This document shows, in pieces, positions 1 to 7,386 of a DNA stretch of 9,393 nucleotides. Every line of letters starts with the position of its first letter. The first letter of the stretch is position 1. This stretch comes from Paludibacter sp. (GTDB lineage: Bacteria > Bacteroidota > Bacteroidia > Bacteroidales > Paludibacteraceae), in the NCBI GenBank assembly GCA_009787075.1, contig WRGS01000185.1:1-9393 (forward strand), written 5' to 3'. A program made the position numbers and the translations under genes. A model generated the notes under the pieces. The model saw nothing but the letters and a program-made list of their open reading frames with translations, was not told the DNA's origin and did not search any database.

Positions 1-408
1 TTCTTCGTTTGGATTTTTTTCTGTAGTTTTGGATTGAAAATAATTGTCTTTTTGCTCTATTGCATTCTTTATTTTCAAAAACAATTCATCTGTATTCAAT
101 GGTTTTGAAACGTAATCGTACGCGCCTAATTTTATTGCCTCCACAGCCGTAGAAATTTCGGCATAACTTGTCATCATAATATAAGGCAACACAAGGTCAT
201 TTTCTTTAGCCCATTTCAACAGTGAAATTCCGTCTCCGTCTGGCAAACGCATATCCAAAAGTACCAAATCGGGGAGTTGTTTTTTCAGTCGGCGTTTTGC
301 TTCCCTGATATTAATAGCCGAAACCACTGAAAAATTTTTTTTTGTAAGCCAAGTTTTAAGCATCAAACTCAACGTCAAATCGTCTTCTATTACACAAACA
401 GTTTTCAT
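1..408 (-). CDS. NtrC-like response regulator, receiver domain (partial, runs off the left edge)
   Basis: The minus-strand frame opens with ATG at 408 and stays open for 136 codons to the window edge, so only the N-terminal part is present. It reads as a complete CheY-like receiver: acidic pocket E8/D9/D10, phospho-acceptor D52 in the LVLLDMRLPDGDG segment, T80 in the MMTS switch segment, and K102 in VSKP. The stretch around residues 86-104 (STAVEAIKLGAYDYVSKPL) is typical of the NtrC/sigma-54-activator group of receivers. An AAA+ domain and a Fis-type DNA-binding domain would therefore be expected beyond the edge, but they are not visible here. It is divergent from the hybrid kinase at 624 and is probably its output partner. 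The receiver call is secure; the NtrC-type output is inference. Confidence 0.9.
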   Translation of the reverse strand, partial: MKTVCVIEDDLTLSLMLKTWLTKKNFSVVSAINIREAKRRLKKQLPDLVLLDMRLPDGDGISLLKWAKENDLVLPYIMMTSYAEISTAVEAIKLGAYDYVSKPLNTDELFLKIKNAIEQKDNYFQSKTTEKNPNEE

Positions 409-523
409 CAATTACAATAGTTTTCTATATTAATCTTTATGAAGTTGAATAATTTTGTAAAAAAATCGTCTTTTTAAATTATATTCCAAATAATTCTATT
501 TTTTCTTAAAAATGAATTTGCTG

Positions 524-531
524 CAAAAGTA
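524..531 (-). promoter_or_regulatory. Bacteroidota-type -7 box for the response regulator gene
   Basis: Read on the minus strand this is TACTTTTG followed by C, an exact match to the Bacteroidota -7 consensus TAnnTTTG. It faces the response regulator start at 408 and would give a leader of about 110 nt. No well-spaced TTTG (-33) is visible upstream, so the call rests on the -7 box alone. The rest of the 409-623 gap is A/T-rich with no open frame of note. Confidence 0.5.
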
Positions 532-594
532 ACAAAGTTTTTTAAATAAAATATATTTTTTTTTACAAAAAACTTTTTTTGTGAAAAAAAACAT

Positions 595-602
595 TATTTT
601 TG
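595..602 (+). promoter_or_regulatory. Bacteroidota-type -7 box for the hybrid kinase gene
   Basis: TATTTTTG followed by C matches TAnnTTTG exactly and lies 21 bp before the ATG at 624, giving a leader of roughly 15 nt. A TTTG at 578-581 is present, but its 13-bp spacer is short for a -33 element. The leader is A-rich without a Shine-Dalgarno sequence, which is normal in this phylum. It is back-to-back with the minus-strand box at 524-531, so the gap acts as a divergent promoter region. Confidence 0.55.
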
Positions 603-623
603 CAAAATAAAAATTAAAAAACT

Positions 624-3086
624 ATGAAGCACGAAGAATCTAAAACTAAAATTATTGTCCTTACTGGCTATATTTTGTTGATAATCTTACTTTTAGTGGG
701 AATTATCGGCATTACATATCAAATCCGCAAATTGTCGAATTTGGGAAAAAATCAAAATGAAAGTGATGATTTAATTACTGTAAGTTACCTTCTTGCAACA
801 CTTTACAAAGCAGAAAGTATTGGAAATATTATTTATATGCCAAATTCCGAAGCAGATTACGCTATGTTTGCTAAAAAAGATTCACTTGTTGATGTTGTAA
901 GAAACGGAATTAACTATCTGAAACATAATTCCAATGATAAAGATTTTATACAAAAACTTGATACTGTTGAAATTTTGCTTGAACAAAAAACTAACAATGA
1001 ATTGAAAATTTTTCAGTTGTTCGACTCAATTATGAAACTGCCAATGCGGCAACAGAAGGTCAATACAGTGTTGTCGCAAGTTGAATTAGACAATTTGACA
1101 AGTGTAATAAAAAATAGAGACACATATTTGAGAGACTCTACCCGCATTGCTATCAAAGAAAAAACTTTCAGTGAAAAATTCGGCGACCTTTTTCGCCGTA
1201 CTGCAAAAGATTCTATAATATCCAGCAATAGTCAAACTTTGGATATTATCGAAGAAATTATGCCCGTTAATTTAACATTAGATACCATCTCTCAATATGT
1301 TACTGACTTTATGTTTCAACGCAGCCGAAAAATTGTGAAAATGACGGCAACGCTTACCATACATCAGTTGGAACTGCAAAATACCAATGACATACTTTTT
1401 AACAAGATAAATATGATTTTGCGCTCGCTTGAAACGCGCGAATTACGTGCAAAAGAGCAATTTACCCAGCAACAAAACGACTTGCTTTTGCGTTCTAATA
1501 TGATTGCATATATTGTCGCTCTGGCGGCTTTAATAATATCCATACTGTTTATTTTCAATACTATGCGGCTCATTAACCGTCATCGTAAATATCGTAAGAA
1601 ACTTGAAAAATCGAACATAAAGATTGAAAAATTTCTAAAATTGCGGGAGTGGCTCATACTGTCAGTTTCGCACGATATAAAAGCGCCGATAAGTTCAATA
1701 CTTGCCTATACCGATGTATGCATGGAAAGTAATAATCTTACCGATACCGATAAAAATTGTATTATAAATATAAAAAGTTCTGCGCTTCAAGTGCTTGAAC
1801 TGATAAATAACCTGATAAATTTCCATAAAATTGAACAAAAAAAATTAAATGCAAAGTTTTTTGAATTTTCGCCATATAATCTTGTAAATGAAATATTTGT
1901 AAACTTTGAATCCATTGCACATATAAAACAGTTGAAATTTATTTTAAAAAATAATTTATATGAAGATTTGCTTTGCAAAAACGACCCATTGTTTATTAAT
2001 AACATTATTAACAATTTAATTTCCAATGCTTTAAAATTTACTAAAAAAGGAGAAGTAGAATTTTCCGCACATTGGGAACAGAATACAAACGAGTTGATTT
2101 TTTCTGTTCGAGATTCCGGTATTGGAATTGCAGAAGAAGATTTACATAAACTTTTTGATGAATTTGAACGTACACAATCATCTGAAATTCAACACATTGA
2201 AGGTTCTGGCTTGGGTTTGAGCATTTCACAAAGACTGACAAAATTAATAGGCGGAAAAATTTATGTCAATTCTGTAAAAGGCGAGGGCAGTACTTTTACG
2301 CTTTGCGTGCCTGCAAATGATGTGAAAACGGAGGAAAATTTATTTAAAAATATTAAAGATCAAGATATTAAAAACAAAAAACTGCTTTTTATTGATGACG
2401 ATTTGCTAATGTTGAAAGTTTGCGAGCAAATGGCAAAAAAATTAGGATACATTCCTTATGCTACCGACAAAGCAAATAATGTTGTTAATATTTTGAGTAA
2501 TAATAAAATAGATATTGTTTTTTGTGATATAAATATGCCTGAAATGAAAGGTTTTTCGCTTATTGAAAATATTAAAAAAAATACGGAAAATCCGTCTTTA
2601 TTTATTGCGCTTTCGGCTTCGGCAAATTATTCCGAAGACGAATTGAAAGAAAAAGGTTTTGTCGGATTTTTACAAAAACCGCTCAACATTAATGTTTTGG
2701 AATTAACAATTAATAAGTTGTTGAATGAAATAAATCTGCAAAATAAATGTGCAGAAAGCGGCGACATTGATTTTAATCCGCTAATCAACTATGCAGGAGG
2801 TGATAAAGAGGCTTCGATAATGATTATGCGTACATTTATTTCAGAAAATGTAAAAATTGTTCACGAAATAGAACAGGCTATTGCACACAGTAGCATCGTT
2901 CATCTCAAAGACCTTGCACACAAACTTTTACCGCGTATGCAAATGATTAAAAATAAGGAAATTGTAAAAATTCTCTATGCCCTTGAACGCGGAGAAATCG
3001 AAATAGCCGAAAAACAAAATTTGCAGCAACTTATTGAAAATGTCAATGCGCAGGCACAGGAATTTATTAAGAAAAAGTTGAATTAA
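624..3086 (+). CDS. Membrane hybrid sensor histidine kinase (HisKA-HATPase-receiver-HPt)
   Basis: This is a complete 820-residue phosphorelay kinase. Two membrane segments, about residues 9-31 and 292-314, bracket a helix-rich extracytoplasmic region of about 260 residues with no sensor family I recognise. HisKA carries the H-box SHDIKAP with H350. HATPase_c shows the N-box around N464/N468, the G1 box DSGIGI (497-502) and the G2 box GSGLGLS (527-533). A receiver follows at about 586-700, with acidic residues D591-D593, phospho-acceptor D635 in FCDINMP, S664 and K685. A C-terminal HPt domain (about 715-815) has H766 in DLAHKLLPRM, which lacks the usual Lys-Gly after the histidine (HxLKG). No DNA-binding domain is present, so output needs a separate regulator, most simply the divergent one at 1-408. 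The signal is unknown. Confidence 0.93.
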   Translation: MKHEESKTKIIVLTGYILLIILLLVGIIGITYQIRKLSNLGKNQNESDDLITVSYLLATLYKAESIGNIIYMPNSEADYAMFAKKDSLVDVVRNGINYLKHNSNDKDFIQKLDTVEILLEQKTNNELKIFQLFDSIMKLPMRQQKVNTVLSQVELDNLTSVIKNRDTYLRDSTRIAIKEKTFSEKFGDLFRRTAKDSIISSNSQTLDIIEEIMPVNLTLDTISQYVTDFMFQRSRKIVKMTATLTIHQLELQNTNDILFNKINMILRSLETRELRAKEQFTQQQNDLLLRSNMIAYIVALAALIISILFIFNTMRLINRHRKYRKKLEKSNIKIEKFLKLREWLILSVSHDIKAPISSILAYTDVCMESNNLTDTDKNCIINIKSSALQVLELINNLINFHKIEQKKLNAKFFEFSPYNLVNEIFVNFESIAHIKQLKFILKNNLYEDLLCKNDPLFINNIINNLISNALKFTKKGEVEFSAHWEQNTNELIFSVRDSGIGIAEEDLHKLFDEFERTQSSEIQHIEGSGLGLSISQRLTKLIGGKIYVNSVKGEGSTFTLCVPANDVKTEENLFKNIKDQDIKNKKLLFIDDDLLMLKVCEQMAKKLGYIPYATDKANNVVNILSNNKIDIVFCDINMPEMKGFSLIENIKKNTENPSLFIALSASANYSEDELKEKGFVGFLQKPLNINVLELTINKLLNEINLQNKCAESGDIDFNPLINYAGGDKEASIMIMRTFISENVKIVHEIEQAIAHSSIVHLKDLAHKLLPRMQMIKNKEIVKILYALERGEIEIAEKQNLQQLIENVNAQAQEFIKKKLN

Positions 3087-3108
3087 GATTCTGCATAAAG
3101 ATTTTGAG

Positions 3109-3156
3109 ATACCAAATAAAAAGAGCCGAAAATTTTCGGCTCTTTTTATTTGGTAT
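3109..3156. terminator. Bidirectional intrinsic terminator (48-bp perfect palindrome)
   Basis: A perfect inverted repeat is centred between 3132 and 3133, with every base from 3109 to 3132 paired to its partner in 3133-3156. The core GAGCCGAAAATTTTCGGCTC is flanked by A-runs on the left and T-runs on the right, so each strand produces a GC-rich stem followed by a U-rich tract. It lies 23 bp after the kinase stop and 24 bp from the peptidase stop, between convergent genes, exactly where a shared terminator is needed. Confidence 0.9.
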
Positions 3157-3179
3157 TTATATTTGATGTTTTTGTCCTG

Positions 3180-5207
3180 TTATTTCAAAAACGAATATTG
3201 CTTTGAATAACGCAATTGCTGTTCAACGTAATTTTCTGTGTATGAAATTGTTACGTCTGTAATATTTCCGTTTTTGTCTGTTTTGGCAGTGAAAACAGGA
3301 TTGACAAAACCTTTGTACGGCGCGAGATTTAACTTTTTATAACGTTCCAAAACCTGCGCGTGCAGAGTTTTATCAACTTTTACGCCATATTGCTCAACAA
3401 GCGAGCGAGCCGCTTCAAAATCCCCTGTGGAAGTGATTGTTTGAATTTGATTTAAAAGTTCGCCAAAAAGCGTGCGAAGTTTTGCATAATCATTAATCAC
3501 AACGTATGTTTTGCCGTCTTTCTGCTTAAATTCCACCACATTTTCCGCTTTCCCGCGTTCATAAACCCAATGTGCAATCAATGAGCGGTTGCGCATATGC
3601 GCTTCTTCAATGTTCTTGTCGGGCAAAATGCGTGTCAGTTGCGTCATCAAGCCGTTCATTATATAAGTATAATATTCGGCTTTGAAAGCCGAATCGTTTG
3701 GTAAAAGGTTGAGTTCTATCATTTTAGGATCGGCAATATAATACAGCGCAAACAAATCGGCGCGCGCCTCTTCAATGGTTGAGCCGTATGCTTTGAGATT
3801 ATCTTTTGAAATTCCCGCCTTTAATTTTCCCGAAGCGTGCCCCAAACATTCGTGCAAATCGGTATGCAAATTGCTTGTGAGCGAGCCATATTCTTTTACA
3901 ATATTTCGTTCATAATCAGACCAATAGAATTCGTCGGCAAAGCCGCTTTTTAACGCAGCGCGGTCGTATGCTTCGGTGATATTTTCCATCGTAACCGATT
4001 TTGAGCCGAATTGTGCGCGAATCCAATTTGCATTCGGCAAATTAATTCCTATCGGCGTTGAGGGATAGCAATCGCCGCCGAGCATTGTTACCGTAATTAC
4101 CTTTGCTGTAACACCTTTTACCTCTTCTTTGCGAAATTCAGGGTTGATTGGCGCATTGTCTTCAAACCATTGCGCGTTTGCACTGATGGTTTCCGTACGC
4201 TTTGTGGCGGCAATATTTTTGAAATTTACAACCGATTCCCAACTTGCCTTAATGCCCAGCGGGTCTCCGTAAACTTCTGTAAATCCATTAATAAAATCAA
4301 CCATTCCCGCTGTTTCCTTCACCCATTCGATAGAATAATCGTCGAAAGTTTTCAAATCGGCAGTGGTGTAAAAGTCAATAAGTTTGCCGATTACAACTTT
4401 CTGCTGCTCGTTTTCTGCAAATTGTTTTGCTTTTGAAAGATTTTCGACAATTTTTTCAATCGCTTCCGAATACATTCCACCGATTTTCCACGCTTTTTCC
4501 TGCAAAGAGTCGTTTCCTTTTATCAATTTACTGTTCAAGCCATAAGAAACGGGCTGCGCCTGATTTTTGTTTTCATTTTTCATTTTATTATAAAAATCTT
4601 CCGCTTCTTTTTGCGTTACATTTTCATAATAATTTTCAGCGGAAGTGAGCAGCAAATCAACGCCATCTTCCTGATTTACACGTTTTTTCAAAAATTCGGG
4701 GTCAAAAATTACTTTGTCCAAAACCGTCAGCAAATCGTCAATTGTCTGTGCGTTTTCCAAAGGAAATTTTTCTTTGTCGATGCTTTTTACCGCATTATTG
4801 AAAAATTCCTGCGAAAAATTTGGTTTAAATTTATCACAAGAATAATGATGATGAATGCCGTTGCCCATCCAAACCTGCTTCAGATAAGTTGTAAGGGCGG
4901 CAAAATCGTCTGTTTTGCGGTCGCCGCGATAATTTTCGTAAATCGCTTCCAAAGTGCGCCTTACGCAAAGATTATAACGGCAATTCTGGTCGTAAATAAT
5001 GTCCCGCCCTGCCAAAGCCGCCTCATTGAGATAATAAATGTACTGTTTTTGCTGCAGCGTCAGCGAATCGAAATCCGGCACTTGATAGCGCAAAATTTCA
5101 ATGTCAGCAAATTTATCCACAGAATACTGAAAATCAGTTTCTTTTTTGTTGCCGCAGACAACAAGCATACTTGCAATCATAAGAATTGGTAAAATTTTTT
5201 TTTTCAT
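3180..5207 (-). CDS. Dipeptidyl peptidase III, zinc metallopeptidase family M49
   Basis: This 675-residue protein is predicted to remove dipeptides from the N-terminus of peptides. The M49 signature is clear: HECLGH at 452-457 (zinc ligands H452 and H457, catalytic E453) and EEARAD at 479-484, where E480 supplies the third ligand 28 residues after H452, the spacing known for the family. The HECLGH form with cysteine is the one I recall from the Bacteroides thetaiotaomicron enzyme, which is also about 675 residues. The N-terminus has lysines, a hydrophobic core and C18, suggesting a lipoprotein. However, the lipobox reads LVVC, with Val instead of Gly/Ala/Ser before the Cys, so lipidation is uncertain. 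After the Cys comes GNKKETD, not a strongly acidic surface-export signal, so a periplasmic face is more likely if it is exported. It is a stand-alone gene. Confidence 0.93.
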   Translation of the reverse strand: MKKKILPILMIASMLVVCGNKKETDFQYSVDKFADIEILRYQVPDFDSLTLQQKQYIYYLNEAALAGRDIIYDQNCRYNLCVRRTLEAIYENYRGDRKTDDFAALTTYLKQVWMGNGIHHHYSCDKFKPNFSQEFFNNAVKSIDKEKFPLENAQTIDDLLTVLDKVIFDPEFLKKRVNQEDGVDLLLTSAENYYENVTQKEAEDFYNKMKNENKNQAQPVSYGLNSKLIKGNDSLQEKAWKIGGMYSEAIEKIVENLSKAKQFAENEQQKVVIGKLIDFYTTADLKTFDDYSIEWVKETAGMVDFINGFTEVYGDPLGIKASWESVVNFKNIAATKRTETISANAQWFEDNAPINPEFRKEEVKGVTAKVITVTMLGGDCYPSTPIGINLPNANWIRAQFGSKSVTMENITEAYDRAALKSGFADEFYWSDYERNIVKEYGSLTSNLHTDLHECLGHASGKLKAGISKDNLKAYGSTIEEARADLFALYYIADPKMIELNLLPNDSAFKAEYYTYIMNGLMTQLTRILPDKNIEEAHMRNRSLIAHWVYERGKAENVVEFKQKDGKTYVVINDYAKLRTLFGELLNQIQTITSTGDFEAARSLVEQYGVKVDKTLHAQVLERYKKLNLAPYKGFVNPVFTAKTDKNGNITDVTISYTENYVEQQLRYSKQYSFLK

Positions 5208-5306
5208 TTTTATTATAGAATTTTTTAAAGTTAAGAGTTTGTTTAAAAAATTTAGAGATTATTTATTACACATTTTTTTCTGTTTTTCTTCTATCAGTAA
5301 TATTTT

Positions 5307-5347
5307 AAAAGGCAATAGAAAAAATATAATTTCTTCCACCGCCTTTT
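5307..5347 (-). terminator. Possible terminator hairpin after the zinc-ribbon gene
   Basis: AAAAGGC (5307-5313) pairs with GCCTTTT (5341-5347), and inside the loop AGAAA (5317-5321) pairs with TTTCT (5330-5334). It lies about 60 bp past the minus-strand zinc-ribbon stop and before the peptidase start, where a terminator would fit. The loop is large and the GC content low, so the call is weak. Nothing else is evident in the 198-bp gap 5208-5405. Confidence 0.3.
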
Positions 5348-5405
5348 TTATAATTCATTCTGCATAGCGCTTGCTCTGCAAAATTTATTATATAGTTTTC
5401 AGCCC

Positions 5406-6278
5406 TTACTCATTCTCACTTTCATTCTCGTTTGCCAATTCCTGGTCAATAAGGATTCGTCCGCAATATTCGCAAACAATGATTTTTTTGTGCTGGCAAA
5501 TATCCAATTGGCTTTGTGCAGGAATTTTGTTGAAGCAGCCACCGCAAGCATCGCGTTGAACGGTTACTATTGCCAATCCGTTGCGTGCGTTTTTGCGAAT
5601 GCGTTTGAAAGCAGACAGCAAACGCGGCTCAATTTTCGTTTCAAGTTCCTTAACTTTGTTGCGCAACTGCTCTTCTTCGTGTTTGGTTTCGGTTACAATT
5701 TCGTCCAATTCGTTTTTTTTCACTTTCAAATCAAGTTTGCGCTCTTTGAGGAGTTCGTTTGCTGAGTTAAGTTCCACATCGCGGCGTTCTTTTTCTGCTG
5801 TAAATTCGCGAATGCGTTTTTCGCTTAATTCTATTTCAAGTGATTGATATTCAATCTCTTTCGACAAATTATCGTACTCGCGGTTGTTGCGCACGTTTTC
5901 TTGCTGTGTTTTATATTTTTCAATTTTTACGCGCGATTCTTCAATTTCGTGCTTTTTCTGCCCTATTGTAGCATTGATTTCTTTGATTTCGTGAGTGAAT
6001 TTTGTCAGGCGAGTATTCAACCCAACTACCTCATCTTCAAGGTCTTGCACTTCAAGCGGAAGGTCACCGCGCAGCGTTTTTATTTCGTCAATTTGTGAAA
6101 CAATTTTTTGCAATTGATAAAGCGCACTCAACCGTTCCTCAACCGTTAAATCTTTATCATCGGCAGTTCCATCTAAATTACCTGCCTGTTTTTTAGAATT
6201 TTTTTCAATAATTTGTGCTGCTTTTTTTTCTGCTGGTTGCGCTGCTTTTGCCTTGGTTACAGTGGTTTTCGTTGCCAT
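5406..6278 (-). CDS. Coiled-coil C4 zinc-ribbon protein (DUF164/CdsZ/FlgZ-like)
   Basis: This is a 290-residue protein with three parts. Residues 1-45 are an Ala/Lys-rich tail, probably disordered. Residues about 48-215 form a long charged coiled coil that includes the family-typical NNREYDNLSKEIE stretch (131-143). Residues 243-280 are a zinc ribbon with CGGC (245-248) and CEYC (269-272) as the likely ligand pairs; C261 lies between them. Relatives include Helicobacter pylori HP0958, a flagellar/RNA-associated protein next to a Nif3-like gene, and chlamydial CdsZ. In non-flagellated Bacteroidota the role is unknown, with nucleic-acid binding an inference. It starts 6 bp after the Nif3-like stop, so the two are co-transcribed, but it may also have its own promoter at 6335-6342. 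Confidence 0.85.
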   Translation of the reverse strand: MATKTTVTKAKAAQPAEKKAAQIIEKNSKKQAGNLDGTADDKDLTVEERLSALYQLQKIVSQIDEIKTLRGDLPLEVQDLEDEVVGLNTRLTKFTHEIKEINATIGQKKHEIEESRVKIEKYKTQQENVRNNREYDNLSKEIEYQSLEIELSEKRIREFTAEKERRDVELNSANELLKERKLDLKVKKNELDEIVTETKHEEEQLRNKVKELETKIEPRLLSAFKRIRKNARNGLAIVTVQRDACGGCFNKIPAQSQLDICQHKKIIVCEYCGRILIDQELANENESENE

Positions 6279-6284
6279 ATTTTT

Positions 6285-7385
6285 TTAAAAATAATAATTG
6301 ATGGGGTTTGTTTTTATTTCAGAAATTCGGACTGCAAAGGTAGGAAATTTTTTTTGAATAATTTCATAAAAAATTTCTTTTGTAAAATGTTCGCTCTCAT
6401 AATGCCCGATGTCTGCTATAATTAATTGATTATCAGCGAGAAAAAAATCGTGATATTTTATGTCAGATGTAATAAAAATATCTGCGCCCGAATTTTTTGC
6501 GTTTTTAATCAAAAAACTTCCTGCACCGCCGCACATTGCTACACGGCTGATTTCTTTTTTGCAAATATTTGTGTGTCTGATAGTTGGAACACAAAAAACA
6601 TTTTTAACTTTTTCTAAAAATATTTTTATCGGCATTGGGTTTGCCAAATCGCCAACTGCGCCGAAACCTGTTGTATTCCATTGATTTTCAAGTAAATAAA
6701 AATCATAAGCAGGTTCTTCATAAGGATGAGTTGCCAGCAAAACGCTTTCAATTTTATTTTTTAAATAAAAAGGAAAAACGGTTTCAATGCGCACTTCGTT
6801 TTCCGTATGCAATTCGCCTTTTTTGCCTACAAAAGCATTTGTATTTTCTCCTGCGTGAAATGTACCGTAACCTGCTGAATTATAAGAACATAAATCGTAA
6901 TTTCCAATCGTTCCCGCGCCTGCTTCAAAAAGCGCGTTGCGAACTTTTTCTGCAAAATTTGTTGGAACAAAAGTAACAACTTTCATCAACGATTTTTCGC
7001 GCGGGGCAAGCGGTTTAATATTTTGCAAATCAAGTTTTTGCGCCATTTTTGCACTTACGCCGTTTGCCGCACTGTCGATATTGGTATGCGCGGCAAAAAT
7101 ATTGATGTTATTTTTAATTGCTTCAATCACAATACGTTGTGTTTCGTCCGCGCCTGTAATTTTTTTTATTCCGCCAAAAATAAAAGGGTGATGCGAAACT
7201 ATAAGATTAAATCCACGTGCAACCGCTTCATTTACAATATTTTCCGTAACATCAATACAAATCAAAGCCCCTGTTGCCTCAGCATCAGGGTTGCCCACAA
7301 GCAGTCCGCTATTGTCGTAACTTTCCTGCAAGGCAGGCGGCGCGTATTGCTCAATCAACCGACAAATATCTTTTACGGTTGTCAT
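6285..7385 (-). CDS. Nif3-like dinuclear metal-centre protein (DUF34/YqfO type)
   Basis: I place the start at the ATG at 7385 (366 residues), one base after the stop of the upstream gene. A longer frame from 7433 would add 16 residues overlapping that gene and is not needed. Putative metal ligands are all present: H65 and H66 in SHHPFIFGG, D104 in HTNIDSA, and H328 and E332 in DIGHYESEHF. Residues about 130-240 form the extra central domain found in the long YqfO-like members, including THPYEEPAYD (219-228). The conserved GGAGSFL (286-292) and SDIKYHDF (307-314) follow. The family forms hexameric toroids; some members are annotated as GTP cyclohydrolase I type 2, but the physiological reaction is not settled. 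The tight link to a C4 zinc-ribbon gene recurs in distant bacteria. Confidence 0.93.
   Translation of the reverse strand: MTTVKDICRLIEQYAPPALQESYDNSGLLVGNPDAEATGALICIDVTENIVNEAVARGFNLIVSHHPFIFGGIKKITGADETQRIVIEAIKNNINIFAAHTNIDSAANGVSAKMAQKLDLQNIKPLAPREKSLMKVVTFVPTNFAEKVRNALFEAGAGTIGNYDLCSYNSAGYGTFHAGENTNAFVGKKGELHTENEVRIETVFPFYLKNKIESVLLATHPYEEPAYDFYLLENQWNTTGFGAVGDLANPMPIKIFLEKVKNVFCVPTIRHTNICKKEISRVAMCGGAGSFLIKNAKNSGADIFITSDIKYHDFFLADNQLIIADIGHYESEHFTKEIFYEIIQKKFPTFAVRISEIKTNPINYYF
6335..6342 (-). promoter_or_regulatory. Internal -7 box inside the Nif3-like gene, facing the zinc-ribbon gene
   Basis: On the minus strand this reads TACCTTTG followed by CA, an exact TAnnTTTG match and similar to the two other strong boxes in the window. 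It overlaps codons for PTFA near the C-terminus of the Nif3-like protein and lies 57 bp before the zinc-ribbon ATG at 6278. No TTTG with proper spacing is seen upstream. It could be a chance match in coding sequence. Confidence 0.35.
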
Positions 7386-7386
7386 T

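Noticed and set aside
3109..3156. Palindrome as an insertion-sequence or MITE remnant
   Set aside because: There are no flanking target duplications or terminal motifs, and position, GC core and U-tracts fit a terminator better.
4611..5192. 193-codon plus-strand open frame opposite the peptidase gene
   Set aside because: The minus strand encodes a clear M49 enzyme; the plus frame has no recognisable domain and is a by-product of its codon use.
5226..5233. TAACTTTA on the minus strand as a -7 box for the peptidase
   Set aside because: It lacks the final G, has no TTTG at proper distance, and such matches are common in this A/T-rich DNA; the peptidase promoter stays unassigned.
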